Notes: generated from the letters alone by a model not told the origin. A stretch of DNA of 64,000 nt from Bacteroidota bacterium (GCA_014382445.1 JACNJS010000066.1:1-64000), one strand, 5' to 3'. Shown: positions 24,724-33,902, numbered from the stretch's first letter. Numbers and translations are program-made.

Positions 24724-26121
24724 ATGGCTGATAAACAAAAGACAATAGGTAAATCTATAACTTTAAACGGAACAGGTCTGCACACAGGTCAGCCCGGACA
24801 AATGACTTTTCATAGTGCACCGGTTAATCATGGAATTAAATTTAGAAGGATAGATCTCAAAACAAAGCCAATTATCGCCGCCGATGTTAAATACGTTGTA
24901 AGTACTGCTCGTGGCACAACAATTGCGAAAAACGGTGCAAGTATTTATACCGTTGAACATGTATTAGCGGCATTTACCGGTATGGGTATCGATAATATTC
25001 TTGTTGATTTGGATATGGAAGAAATTCCGATAAAAGACGGATCCTCAAAGTTTTTTACGGAAGCAATAAAGGAAGCGGGAATAATTCAACAAAATGCAAA
25101 TAGGAAATATATTATTATTAAGGAGCCTATATCTTTTGAAATCCCTGAAAAAAAAGTGAAAATGCTAATTGAGCCAGCCGATTTTTTTTCGGTTTCGGTT
25201 GAAATTGATTTTGAAACAGATGTATTAGGAAAACAGGATGCAGCAATTAATAATATTAGTGAGTTTGAAAATGAAATTGCTCCGTGCAGAACATTTGTGT
25301 TTTTACACGAGTTGGAATTTTTATTAAATAATAACCTGATTAAAGGAGGCGACCTTAATAATGCGATTGTTTTTGTTAACAGAGAAGTATCGCAAGAGGA
25401 ACTCGATAAACTTGCTAAGCTGTTTAACAAGCCCAAAATACTGGTTAAACCAAACGGAATACTAAATAATCTTGATCTTATTTTTCAGAATGAGCCGGCG
25501 AGGCATAAACTCCTGGATGTAATAGGTGATTTGTCGCTGGTAGGGCTCCCTATTAAAGGTCATGTTACTGCCTACAGGCCTGGCCACGAAGCTAATACTG
25601 AATTTGCCAAAATTATAAAAAACACTCTAAATATTGATCTTATGTTGAAGCAACCTCCTTTTGATATTTATGCCGACCCTTATTACGACATAAATGATAT
25701 TAAAAAGATACTTCCCCATCGTCCTCCTTTTTTGCTTATTGATAAGGTATTGGAGATGAATGACACTTATATTGTTGCTTTGAAGAATGTTTCATTAAAT
25801 GAACCATTTTTCATTGGTCATTTTCCGGATGAGCCCATAATGCCAGGAGTGCTTCAGGTTGAGGCCATGGCACAGGCGGGAGGCATATTCGTTCTTAACT
25901 CAGTTGAAGAACCAGAGTTATATTCAACCTATTTCCTGAAAATTAATGATGTGAGATTTAGGTCAAAAGTAGTACCAGGCGATGTGCTTGTTTTTGTTAT
26001 CGAATTGGTAAGTCCAATTAAACGAGGGGTATGCTCGATGTTTGGAAAAGCTTATGTTGGAGATAAAACTGTGATGGAGGGACATTTAGTTGCACAGATT
26101 GTTAAAAATAAGGAAAAATAA
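24724..26121 (+). CDS. lpxC/fabZ: Bifunctional LpxC deacetylase / FabZ dehydratase
   Basis: Fusion of the zinc-dependent UDP-3-O-acyl-GlcNAc deacetylase (first committed lipid A step) with the 3-hydroxyacyl-ACP dehydratase of fatty acid synthesis, as is usual in Bacteroidota. LpxC part, about 1-305: TGLHTG (about 16-21), TVEHVLAAFTGMGIDN with a zinc histidine, IPIKDGSS, CRTFVFLHE, and RHKLLDVIGDLSLVG plus GHVTAYRPGHEAN with further zinc and catalytic residues. FabZ part, about 320-465: ILPHRPPFLLIDKVLEM and GHFPDEPIMPGVLQVEAMAQ, with the catalytic His and Glu. The two activities compete for or supply hydroxyacyl-ACP, so the fusion may balance lipid A and phospholipid synthesis. Confidence 0.97.
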   Translation: MADKQKTIGKSITLNGTGLHTGQPGQMTFHSAPVNHGIKFRRIDLKTKPIIAADVKYVVSTARGTTIAKNGASIYTVEHVLAAFTGMGIDNILVDLDMEEIPIKDGSSKFFTEAIKEAGIIQQNANRKYIIIKEPISFEIPEKKVKMLIEPADFFSVSVEIDFETDVLGKQDAAINNISEFENEIAPCRTFVFLHELEFLLNNNLIKGGDLNNAIVFVNREVSQEELDKLAKLFNKPKILVKPNGILNNLDLIFQNEPARHKLLDVIGDLSLVGLPIKGHVTAYRPGHEANTEFAKIIKNTLNIDLMLKQPPFDIYADPYYDINDIKKILPHRPPFLLIDKVLEMNDTYIVALKNVSLNEPFFIGHFPDEPIMPGVLQVEAMAQAGGIFVLNSVEEPELYSTYFLKINDVRFRSKVVPGDVLVFVIELVSPIKRGVCSMFGKAYVGDKTVMEGHLVAQIVKNKEK

Positions 26122-26131
26122 TAATAATACT

Positions 26132-26932
26132 ATGAATCAACCACTGGCATATGTTCACCCACAGGCAAAAATTGCCCCTAACGTTGTTATAGAACCATTT
26201 GTGAATATTGAGAAAAATGTAAGAATTGAAGAAGGAACCTGGATAGGCTCTAATGTTACTATAATGGAAGGGGCAAGAGTAGGAAAGAACTGCCGAATAT
26301 TTCCCGGAGCAGTTATCTCTGCAATTCCACAAGATCTAAAATTCGATGGTGAAGAAACCATTGTTAAAATTGGTAATAATGTTACTATTAGAGAATTCGT
26401 CACAATTAACAGAGGAACCAAAGCAAATATGGAAACCGTTATTGGCAATAATTGTTTGCTAATGGCATATGTTCATATTGCCCACGATTGTATATTGGGT
26501 AACAATGTAATTCTGGCAAATGCAGCTACACTTGCCGGCCATATCAAAATTGGTGATTGGGCGATTGTTGGTGGGCTTGCCGCTGTTCATCAGTTTGTAC
26601 ATATTGGTACACATTCGATGGTTTCAGGCGGTAGTATGGTTCGTAAAGATGTACCACCCTATGTTAAAGCTGGTCGTGAGCCGCTTTCTTTTGCAGGAGT
26701 AAACTCAATTGGGCTAAGGAGAAGAGGATTCCCCAACGAAAGAATTAATTATATACAGGAAATATATCGTTTTCTTTTCCTTAAAGGACTTAATGTTACT
26801 CAGGCAGTGCAGTATATCGAAAGAAATCTCCCTGCTAATGATGAAAGGGACGAGATATTAAGTTTTATAGCTAACTCGCAACGAGGTATTATGAAAGGCT
26901 ATACAAGAATAAGAGAAAGAAATTTAACATAA
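26132..26932 (+). CDS. lpxA: UDP-N-acetylglucosamine O-acyltransferase LpxA
   Basis: First enzyme of lipid A synthesis: moves a hydroxyacyl group from ACP to the 3-position of UDP-GlcNAc. The start is ATG at 26132, ten bases after lpxC-fabZ, giving MNQPLAYVHPQAKIAPNVV, the normal LpxA N-terminus; an in-frame TTG 42 bases upstream is less likely. Hexapeptide repeats fill residues about 8-185, with IREFVTINRGT (about 90-100), MAYVHIAHDC holding the catalytic histidine, and GGLAAVHQFVHIGTHSMVSGG-type sequence near 150-165; a helical C-terminus follows (LRRRGFPNERINYIQEIYRF). Length, 266 residues, is normal. Confidence 0.96.
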   Translation: MNQPLAYVHPQAKIAPNVVIEPFVNIEKNVRIEEGTWIGSNVTIMEGARVGKNCRIFPGAVISAIPQDLKFDGEETIVKIGNNVTIREFVTINRGTKANMETVIGNNCLLMAYVHIAHDCILGNNVILANAATLAGHIKIGDWAIVGGLAAVHQFVHIGTHSMVSGGSMVRKDVPPYVKAGREPLSFAGVNSIGLRRRGFPNERINYIQEIYRFLFLKGLNVTQAVQYIERNLPANDERDEILSFIANSQRGIMKGYTRIRERNLT

Positions 26933-27045
26933 TACCGGCTTGAGAAGAATGATTGATAGAATGATTAAATGAAGAATGGTAATATGAAGTAGATAATCAG
27001 ATACCCATTTAATCATTAATACTAAAACAGAACCAAATTAATATT

Positions 27046-27612
27046 ATGGCAACAACAGCGGATTTTAGAAACGGACTTTGTATGATGCACAATGGTGATC
27101 TTTATACTATCGCTGAGTTTCAACATGTAAAACCAGGCAAAGGCCCAGCTTTTGTGCGAACAAAGCTCAGGAATGTTAAAACCGGCAGAATCCTTACAAA
27201 TACATTTACATCAGGTGTGAAAATCGATATTCAACGAGTTGAAAGAAGACAGTATCAGTACTTGTACAATGAAGGAGATACCTATCACTTTATGAATTCG
27301 GAAAATTTTGAGCAAACATTTTTAGATAAATCCCTTGTGCCTGCCCCCGACCTATTAAAAGAAGGGCAAGAAGTTACAATTTCCTATCATGCCGAAAATG
27401 ATTCGGTTATCCTATGCGAAATGCCAACATATGTAGTTCTCGAAGTTACCTATACTGAACCCGGCGATAGAGGAAATACTGCAACTAATACTTTTAAGGA
27501 TGCCACGGTTGAAACTAATGCTACTGTTAAGGTGCCACTTTTTATAAATGAAGGTGATAAAATAAAAGTTGATACCCGTACTGGTAACTATTCTGAAAGA
27601 GTAAAGACGTAA
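27046..27612 (+). CDS. efp: Elongation factor P
   Basis: Ribosome-binding factor that relieves stalling at polyproline stretches. The 188-residue protein has three beta-barrel domains; the tip loop of domain I is HVKPGKGPAF (about 27-36), with the lysine that is post-translationally modified in some bacteria. Domain III ends in VPLFINEGDKIKVDTRTGNYSERV, the usual EF-P signature. No epmA/epmB-like modification gene is near. It sits between lpxA and an LpxD-like gene; the spacer before it is rich in degenerate seven-base units. Confidence 0.97.
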   Translation: MATTADFRNGLCMMHNGDLYTIAEFQHVKPGKGPAFVRTKLRNVKTGRILTNTFTSGVKIDIQRVERRQYQYLYNEGDTYHFMNSENFEQTFLDKSLVPAPDLLKEGQEVTISYHAENDSVILCEMPTYVVLEVTYTEPGDRGNTATNTFKDATVETNATVKVPLFINEGDKIKVDTRTGNYSERVKT

Positions 27613-27617
27613 TTCTT

Positions 27618-28550
27618 ATGGATTTCAAGGAATCATTGAAGTTAAACCATATAGCCGAAATTGTTGAAGGGCGCATAATAGGTGATCCTAATGCCGTGGT
27701 AGCAGGATTGAATGAAATACATGTTGTTAGAAATGGCGACATTACTTTCGTTGATCATCCAAAATATTACAAAAAGGTGTTGGAATCAGCAGCCTCATTT
27801 GTAATTATTAATAAGGAGGTTGAAGCTCCTGAAGGGAAGTCTTTAATACTTCACGATTCACCTATGGATGCATTCAATATGTTGATAGCCCACTTCAGGC
27901 CTTTTGAACCGGCTGCAGATATGATTAGTGGTTCAGCCGAAATAGGAACAGGAACTATTATTCAACCCGGCGCCTTTGTTGGAAACAATGTTAAGATTGG
28001 GAACAATTGTGTGATTCATGCAAATGTTAGTATTTACGATAACTCCATTATTGGCGATAACGTAATTATTCATTCAAATACCGTTATTGGAGGCGATGCC
28101 TACTATTTTCAAAAGCGTGAATCGGGTTATGTTAAATTTTTGTCGGCCGGCCGTGTTATTATTAAAAATAATGTAGAAATAGGGGCCTCATGCTCAATAG
28201 ATAAAGGAGTTACTGGAGATACAATTGTTGGTGAAGGCACCAAAATGGACAACCAATGTCAGGTAGGTCATGATACTGTAATAGGGAAACATTGTCTTAT
28301 TGGTGCATATGCCGCCATTGCGGGTGTAACTATTATTGAGGACGAGGTTGTTATTTGGGCTCGTGTGGCAATTAATAAGGATATTGTAATTGGTAAAAAA
28401 GCAGTTATTCTTGCAACTTCAGCAGTTGACAAAACTATTGAAGGCAATAAAGTTTATATGGGATCACCTGTTATGGAAGTAAGGCAGTATTGGAAGCAGT
28501 TAGCGGCTTTAAAGCAGATTCCCGAAATAATAAAAAAAATAAATCTTTAG
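27618..28550 (+). CDS. LpxD-like acyltransferase paralogue (divergent active site)
   Basis: A second protein with LpxD architecture: an N-terminal uridine-binding-like domain (about 1-95, GDITFVDHPKYYKKVLESAA) and hexapeptide beta-helix (about 105-285). The catalytic histidine is kept (VGHDTVIG, His218), but at the place of the second conserved LpxD histidine, 37 residues on, it has Asp255 (AINKD), and the GADGFGF motif of LpxD reads GGDAYYF. So it probably acylates another amino-sugar nucleotide, or works on a different acyl donor, rather than duplicating LpxD. It starts five bases after efp, so it is in the same transcript. Its stop is three bases from that of the convergent O-antigen ligase gene. 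Confidence 0.82.
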   Translation: MDFKESLKLNHIAEIVEGRIIGDPNAVVAGLNEIHVVRNGDITFVDHPKYYKKVLESAASFVIINKEVEAPEGKSLILHDSPMDAFNMLIAHFRPFEPAADMISGSAEIGTGTIIQPGAFVGNNVKIGNNCVIHANVSIYDNSIIGDNVIIHSNTVIGGDAYYFQKRESGYVKFLSAGRVIIKNNVEIGASCSIDKGVTGDTIVGEGTKMDNQCQVGHDTVIGKHCLIGAYAAIAGVTIIEDEVVIWARVAINKDIVIGKKAVILATSAVDKTIEGNKVYMGSPVMEVRQYWKQLAALKQIPEIIKKINL

Positions 28551-28553
28551 ATG

Positions 28554-30026
28554 CTATGAGTTTGTTGTTGTAACAATGTCCTCACCAGCCCTGATAGCCG
28601 CAATATGATAAGTTTCTAATGCAACAAGGATTGCTATGAATCCCCAAAATGGAACAGATAACTTATCAGTATCAAGAAAGTTGTTTAGGAAGCCGTGGGC
28701 GAAATATGTTATTAACCCTAATAGCGCCATTAAACTTAAGAATTTTACTTTTTTATCCCCAAGTTTATAAACTCTTAATCCTGTAATTATTACATAGATA
28801 ATTAATAAAATTACGATCACCATTCCTGGAAATCCCATTTCAGCAAACGGACCCAGATACTCACTATGAGCGTTTCCCATATCTCCAAGGTTTGTGCTGA
28901 TAATAGTTTTTTCCTGTGAGCTCTGAAAAGGAGAATATACAAACTGATATGTACCGGGTCCCCAACCAAGTATCGGCCTTTCATCATTCAAACGAATTGC
29001 TGCCTGCCACCTGTTTATTCTCTCGAGGTTTGATGCATCAGAGGTGATATTGGTAATAGATTGCAGATGCTCAGCTAAATTAGCTGATGAATCTTGTTTG
29101 TTCTTTGAGAGTCGGTCGATGATTTGATGCTGAAAAGTAAAAAAAGTTCCTACAATAATTGCAAATGCAATAACAAGAACGTAAAATTTTATACGTAATA
29201 TTATGAAAAGAAAAACACCAGTCGCCACTAATACACTTATCCAGGCTGCTCTTCCATAAGAAAAAATAATACCAATAACTAAAATTAATAACGATACAAT
29301 GGCAAATATTCTGGTTGTTTTTGTTGCGCCAGGAAAAAGCAGAAACCCTATTGCTGAAGGGATAAACATAGCCAAAGCTGCACCATATGCAGTATGGTCG
29401 TTATAAAAAGGCGACATAACCCAATGCCCCGGATCCTCTTCAAATCCATATTTTGAATGATGGATCAGTGTATAAATGATAATAACACACAAGGCCGACA
29501 TATATAACCATATAAATTTTTTAATATTGGTTATATTCTTGAACATCAGTGCAGCAACAAAATAAAAAGGTATTACAAACCAGAGCCTCGACAGTAAATA
29601 CTTAAAGGAAACTAACGGTAGTTCGCTTGTAAATGAGGTGAACAGCATCCATAAAAGCGAAGTATAAATAATATATGATATAGGATGTGATGCAATATTT
29701 TTGTCGTACCGTTGTTCAAATATCAGGTTGGCAATGAAAAGTAGGAGTACGCCAAACATAAGAGGTTCGGTGGGTAATGAAACACCAAGACCACCTTCCA
29801 TATCTCGAAGTTCGACAGCAAATGGAGTTAAAAAAGTTATAAAAAGAACAATTTTATCAAGTGATATCAGATAATAAACCAGAACAACTAGCACCATAGG
29901 AAGCAAAAAGAACCAATAAACATCCTTTTGTAGAATAAGGTAAAAATTAACAACCAAAAACAGGGCTGTTACCAGATATACCCATATTATTTTAGCTTTT
30001 TCTGTCAAAATTAAAATTATGTTCAA
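28554..30026 (-). CDS. O-antigen ligase family (Wzy_C) membrane protein
   Basis: Polytopic inner membrane protein of about 11-12 helices with the O-antigen ligase/polymerase signature. A large periplasmic loop (about 315-400) holds RINRWQAAIRLNDERPILGWGPGTYQF-type sequence (read at about 335-361) and GNAHSEYLGPFAEMGFPGMV (about 383-402) with the conserved histidine. Such proteins either polymerise or ligate surface polysaccharide units to a lipid carrier. It lies six bases downstream of a chain-length protein and belongs to the wzx, wzz, wzz, wzy/ligase group. Confidence 0.88.
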   Translation of the reverse strand: MNIILILTEKAKIIWVYLVTALFLVVNFYLILQKDVYWFFLLPMVLVVLVYYLISLDKIVLFITFLTPFAVELRDMEGGLGVSLPTEPLMFGVLLLFIANLIFEQRYDKNIASHPISYIIYTSLLWMLFTSFTSELPLVSFKYLLSRLWFVIPFYFVAALMFKNITNIKKFIWLYMSALCVIIIYTLIHHSKYGFEEDPGHWVMSPFYNDHTAYGAALAMFIPSAIGFLLFPGATKTTRIFAIVSLLILVIGIIFSYGRAAWISVLVATGVFLFIILRIKFYVLVIAFAIIVGTFFTFQHQIIDRLSKNKQDSSANLAEHLQSITNITSDASNLERINRWQAAIRLNDERPILGWGPGTYQFVYSPFQSSQEKTIISTNLGDMGNAHSEYLGPFAEMGFPGMVIVILLIIYVIITGLRVYKLGDKKVKFLSLMALLGLITYFAHGFLNNFLDTDKLSVPFWGFIAILVALETYHIAAIRAGEDIVTTTNS

Positions 30027-30032
30027 ATATGA

Positions 30033-30992
30033 CTAAGCAGCGGATTGTTTCTTCTTATTTTCCAAAAAGAATATAACTAATAGAGCCATCACAAATGAAG
30101 CTAATGAAACTATGGAGACGATCAACCACCTTATCGGGAAACTTTTTTTATCGGATGGGTAGGGATGACTAATTATATTACTGTAGCTTAATTTAGAATC
30201 ATAAAATCGTACTGCCATTTCATAATCAAGTTTAACTTCAACATATGATCGGGCTTCATCCTGTATCATTTGAACAACTTCAATTAGTTGTCCACTACCT
30301 TTTTCCATATTTTTTAGCAGCCTTTCAACTTCTTTGTTGTTTATCTGCGATTTGTTATTACCGTCAACCGTACCTAAATAACCCCTCATTATCTCTTGCG
30401 ACTGATATTCATATTCTATCAATCCTTGTTCGGTACCCAGTTTGTATAATATTTGCTTCAAAGAATCAAGATTTTGCCTTTTTTTCAAAAGCTGAAGCTC
30501 ATACATTTCTATAACCTCCGCCGATTTGGTTTTATGCAAATGAGCAATTTTCAAGTCGTAGAAATAAAGTATTGCATTTACCATCAAAGCAGCTGTATCA
30601 GGACTCCGGTCAGAAACTTCAATTCGTACCGATTCGAATGGAGTTTTGTTTATAGAAACACGCTCGTGATAAGTGTCGTAAAGTGCAGTTTTAAAGTATT
30701 TGTAAGCAGGGTTGATTTCGTAGTGCTTTGCCAGATCAAATCTCTTCACCATACTATCAACAATGTCTTGAGAATTAAGTATTTGCAGCATATGTTCTGT
30801 TTCACTTTCTTCCGAATATGGCTCAACGTTTGCCGGATAGGCTACGGCATTCGACTTATAAAGTGGTGTGATAAAAGTTGCACTTGATAAAATTGCAGCT
30901 AATAATGCCGAAATTATAACTATTGCAAGCAAATGATATCTCCATTTTGCAATCAAGTGTATTAAGTGTGCATTATTAAATAATTTGTCCAT
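30033..30992 (-). CDS. Wzz-type chain-length determinant protein 1
   Basis: Polysaccharide co-polymerase-like protein with an N-terminal helix (about 20-40), a periplasmic domain with long coiled coil (about 150-250) and a C-terminal helix (about 287-311). The typical proline-rich stretch before the last helix is present as ISHPYPSDKKSFPIRWLIV. No tyrosine kinase domain follows. It is a paralogue of the next upstream gene (compare the EHMLQILNSQDIVDSM and EQMLQVLNSNKIRDRI stretches). It has its own promoter-like box at 31012-31019, giving a short leader. Confidence 0.85.
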   Translation of the reverse strand: MDKLFNNAHLIHLIAKWRYHLLAIVIISALLAAILSSATFITPLYKSNAVAYPANVEPYSEESETEHMLQILNSQDIVDSMVKRFDLAKHYEINPAYKYFKTALYDTYHERVSINKTPFESVRIEVSDRSPDTAALMVNAILYFYDLKIAHLHKTKSAEVIEMYELQLLKKRQNLDSLKQILYKLGTEQGLIEYEYQSQEIMRGYLGTVDGNNKSQINNKEVERLLKNMEKGSGQLIEVVQMIQDEARSYVEVKLDYEMAVRFYDSKLSYSNIISHPYPSDKKSFPIRWLIVSIVSLASFVMALLVIFFLENKKKQSAA

Positions 30993-31011
30993 GTCAATAT
31001 TATTTATATCC

Positions 31012-31019
31012 CAAATGTA
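31012..31019 (-). promoter_or_regulatory. -7 promoter box (TACATTTG) for chain-length gene 1
   Basis: Exact TAnnTTTG match on the minus strand, 19 bases upstream of the ATG. Confidence 0.5.
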
Positions 31020-31153
31020 TTCTTCTTTATTATCTGATAATAACTCTCCTTGATCATCTGAGCTTTGATATTTTTCTTTCTTTTTTTTCGTCCAGCTAAA
31101 AACTACTGGATTTTTTTTGAATTTAGTATTTATTAAATTGTTATCATAAATAG

Positions 31154-32206
31154 TTAACCTAGGCCTGAATTTTTTTTTTTAATGTCTTCTCCAAGTTTTC
31201 CGGAAAACAAATCAATTAAACTAAAAAGTATGATCGCAAGAAACAATGATGCAAAAGTTGAAACAACTACTATCAGCCATCTTATAGGATAAGTTTTCTT
31301 TTCAGCCTGATAAGCAGTATTAATAACAAACGTATGAGGTAAACTTTCAACAGCATCAACTTTAGCTTCTTCGTATTTAGCTTTCAGCTGACTTAACTGT
31401 TTTTTGTCGTGTTCAAGTGCATCGCGTAACGAAACATATGGGCCACCATATTTTGCAAGGGTTTCGAGTTTCTTTTCAAGCCGTTTTATACTCTTGCTTT
31501 CACCCTTGGCCATTTCGATAGCCAATTGCCGATTGAACATCTCCGACTGGCTTTCATAATCATGAACTCCAAACTCACGAAGTACAGTTAATGAATCTTC
31601 TTTAATCTTAATTTCGTTCTTTAACTTATTGTATTCTACTTCTACAATTTGGAAAGCCTTAACTGCAATTTTCTTTTGCATATGATTAATAGTAGAGTCA
31701 ACTAGTTCAGCTACATTATTAGCCATTTCTGCTGCAAATTGCGGATTCTTGTCATAAACTGTAATTTTAACAGCCATGTACTCAGTCCTTCTGAATCTGA
31801 AATTGCTCTCGTATTCTTCGTAAAGCTTGGTCATTTTGAATTTTGACCCGGACTTAATATTATAATGATCCAACAAATTATATTTATCAATAATGCGATC
31901 ACGTATTTTATTGGAATTCAGCACCTGTAGCATCTGTTCAGTTTGTTCTATTTCACCAAATTCCAGCACATCTTTTGAGTTGTTGAAGTTATCACTTAAT
32001 AATACTTTTGAAATTGAATTACTTGCAGTAGGATAAAGTATTACGGTTGATTTATAAAGCGGAGTTATAAAATTAGGTCCTGAAAATATTGCAGAAAGAA
32101 TAATGGCAATTATTCCAATTACAGTAAGATGTTTTTTGTATCCATAAACAACCTGCATTAATATACCGGATAAAAATGGTTTATGGTCTTCGTTTTGCGA
32201 AATCAT
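31154..32206 (-). CDS. Wzz-type chain-length determinant protein 2
   Basis: Paralogue of the neighbouring downstream gene: helix at about 25-45, periplasmic coiled-coil region (about 175-285), and a proline-bearing KKTYPIRWLIVVVSTFASLF stretch leading into the last helix (about 309-330). At 350 residues it is slightly longer, with an inserted segment SKVLLSDNFNNSKDVLEFGE near 65-85. It ends in a basic tail KLGEDIKKKNSGLG. Two different length regulators side by side suggest two glycan length classes, or a hetero-oligomer. Confidence 0.85.
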   Translation of the reverse strand: MISQNEDHKPFLSGILMQVVYGYKKHLTVIGIIAIILSAIFSGPNFITPLYKSTVILYPTASNSISKVLLSDNFNNSKDVLEFGEIEQTEQMLQVLNSNKIRDRIIDKYNLLDHYNIKSGSKFKMTKLYEEYESNFRFRRTEYMAVKITVYDKNPQFAAEMANNVAELVDSTINHMQKKIAVKAFQIVEVEYNKLKNEIKIKEDSLTVLREFGVHDYESQSEMFNRQLAIEMAKGESKSIKRLEKKLETLAKYGGPYVSLRDALEHDKKQLSQLKAKYEEAKVDAVESLPHTFVINTAYQAEKKTYPIRWLIVVVSTFASLFLAIILFSLIDLFSGKLGEDIKKKNSGLG

Positions 32207-32228
32207 CTATATTTTGAATTTTAGCGAT

Positions 32229-32258
32229 CAAAAATAAGAAATTTTATTCAACACACAA
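32229..32258 (-). promoter_or_regulatory. Promoter of chain-length gene 2 (TTG - 19 - TATTTTTG)
   Basis: On the minus strand TATTTTTG (32229-32236) is preceded by a TTG (32256-32258) at a 19-base spacing, 22 bases upstream of the ATG. Confidence 0.5.
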
Positions 32259-32261
32259 CTT

Positions 32262-33743
32262 TTATTTATCCTTGATAATTGAAATAAACTGCCTGATGTT
32301 TAATAATTTTAACCAAATAGTAAGGCTAAGGCCAGAAATCAGCATTACAACTAACGATATTTCCCACCGTAAGTGTGTATACTCCTTTAATAAATAACCG
32401 ACAGTAGTTAGAATTACTATCAGAAGAATTAAGTTGCTCATCAGCTTGTAGTTAATACGAAACCTGAATATGTGATAAACAAGAATTAATTGAAATAAAG
32501 CCGTTATACTTTGTGTTGCAAGACTTGCATATGCCGACCCAATTGAATGATAATGAGGTATAAGTATAAAATTCAGAGTAAGATTAATAAGTAATCCGCT
32601 AAAGGCTATTATGTTTAGCTTCTTAAGGTTGTTGTTTGCCGTTAACAGAGTTCCGAATATATAATTGGATGAAATAGCTACAAAGCTAAACATCAGTAGT
32701 TTGAATATAGTTGCCGACTGTTCGATACGCTGCATAAAGTGTTGTTCAGTTTCTCCGGGCATGCTGTAATACATCAATTGCATAATGTCGTTGGCAAAAA
32801 ATTGTGATGTTATAGCAATTATTAGTGAACCCGAAATTATAATTGAGAAGGAGAGCTTAACCAGTTTTTCAACAGACTCTTTAAGATTTAACATTTTAGC
32901 AAATAATGGCAATAATAGAATTGCAAATAATAAGGAAAAATTTTGTCCGGCATCTAATAACCTGAATGCTTGAGCATAAACTCCTGCTTGTTCTTTTCCA
33001 AGAGGGGAGGGCAAAAGCCTCTCTATCAATACAGGGTCAATACGGTTATAAAAACTCATAATCAATACCAGTAAAGCGAACGGCATGCTTTTTTTCGCTA
33101 TTAGTATGAAAAATGGCAAGTTCCAGTTAATCTTAAGTTTTCCGGATTTATTTATAACGGCAACTGTGGCAGCCAAGAGGGTAATAACGTATGCTGCTGT
33201 TTGCGAATAAACGAACCATTCAATAGTAAATAGGCCTTCGAAAAAATTAAACCATAATAGGAATCCACATATTAGTATCATCAGTAGCCTGTCTAATACT
33301 GAAAGAAAACTATCTGTTTTAAACAATAATAAACCTGATAAATTTGATCTTACATACAATATGAATGATAGCAGAAACTGGTTGAATCCTACCCATGCCA
33401 ATAAATATAGTTCCCTGCCTGTGTAACCCCAAATAATACCTGCTATAAAAATAATTATTGCGTAAAGAATGCCAAGTACCAATTTCAGCATGCTTATTCC
33501 GGCAAGGTGCTTGTTTAGTAGTTGGTTGTGTTGGGCAATATTGCGATTGTTGAAATTTGTTATTCCCAAATCCAGGAATATATAAAATAAGAATGAAAAA
33601 TTAATTATGGTAAAGTACAGTCCGTATTCCTGAGTTCCAACTACGTTTTGTACTTGCCGATCAACTCCTAATATCCAAAAGGGTTTAACAAGTAGGTTAA
33701 GAAAAAGCAGAAGCCCCAGATTCTTTAAAAATTTCTTTTGCAT
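32262..33743 (-). CDS. Polysaccharide flippase (Wzx-like)
   Basis: Integral membrane protein of the MOP superfamily that would flip lipid-linked glycan units across the inner membrane. About 12-14 helices are visible over 493 residues; the beginning LKNLGLLLFLNLLVKPFWIL and GTQEYGLYFTIINFSFLFYI are characteristic of polysaccharide biosynthesis proteins. It lies upstream of the two chain-length genes and is divergent from tyrS. A TACATTTG box ends only five bases before its ATG, so its mRNA may have almost no leader. Confidence 0.86.
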   Translation of the reverse strand: MQKKFLKNLGLLLFLNLLVKPFWILGVDRQVQNVVGTQEYGLYFTIINFSFLFYIFLDLGITNFNNRNIAQHNQLLNKHLAGISMLKLVLGILYAIIIFIAGIIWGYTGRELYLLAWVGFNQFLLSFILYVRSNLSGLLLFKTDSFLSVLDRLLMILICGFLLWFNFFEGLFTIEWFVYSQTAAYVITLLAATVAVINKSGKLKINWNLPFFILIAKKSMPFALLVLIMSFYNRIDPVLIERLLPSPLGKEQAGVYAQAFRLLDAGQNFSLLFAILLLPLFAKMLNLKESVEKLVKLSFSIIISGSLIIAITSQFFANDIMQLMYYSMPGETEQHFMQRIEQSATIFKLLMFSFVAISSNYIFGTLLTANNNLKKLNIIAFSGLLINLTLNFILIPHYHSIGSAYASLATQSITALFQLILVYHIFRFRINYKLMSNLILLIVILTTVGYLLKEYTHLRWEISLVVMLISGLSLTIWLKLLNIRQFISIIKDK

Positions 33744-33748
33744 TTGTG

Positions 33749-33756
33749 CAAATGTA
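33749..33756 (-). promoter_or_regulatory. -7 promoter box (TACATTTG) for the flippase gene
   Basis: Exact TAnnTTTG match on the minus strand ending five bases before the ATG. Confidence 0.45.
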
Positions 33757-33758
33757 AT

Positions 33759-33786
33759 AGTTTAAGGTTTACAGTTTAAGTTTAAA
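33759..33786. repeat. Heptad array, GTTTA family
   Basis: AGTTTAA, GGTTTAC, AGTTTAA in one seven-base phase, then GTTTAAA after a one-base slip, in the flippase/tyrS intergenic region. The same unit recurs at 40052-40079. Confidence 0.6.
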
Positions 33787-33902
33787 ATTTCGGTTTTGTG
33801 ATTTTGGTTTCACTGCTGGTTAAAGAAACAGATAATCAGCCACTTAGTTGTATTCAAACAATAAACAACAATCAATTATAAATATTCAATTACCAATTCT
33901 CT

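Noticed and set aside
26090-26131. Upstream TTG extension of lpxA
   Set aside because: It would overlap fabZ and add 14 residues (MHRLLKIRKNNNNT) absent from LpxA proteins; ATG at 26132 gives the normal start.
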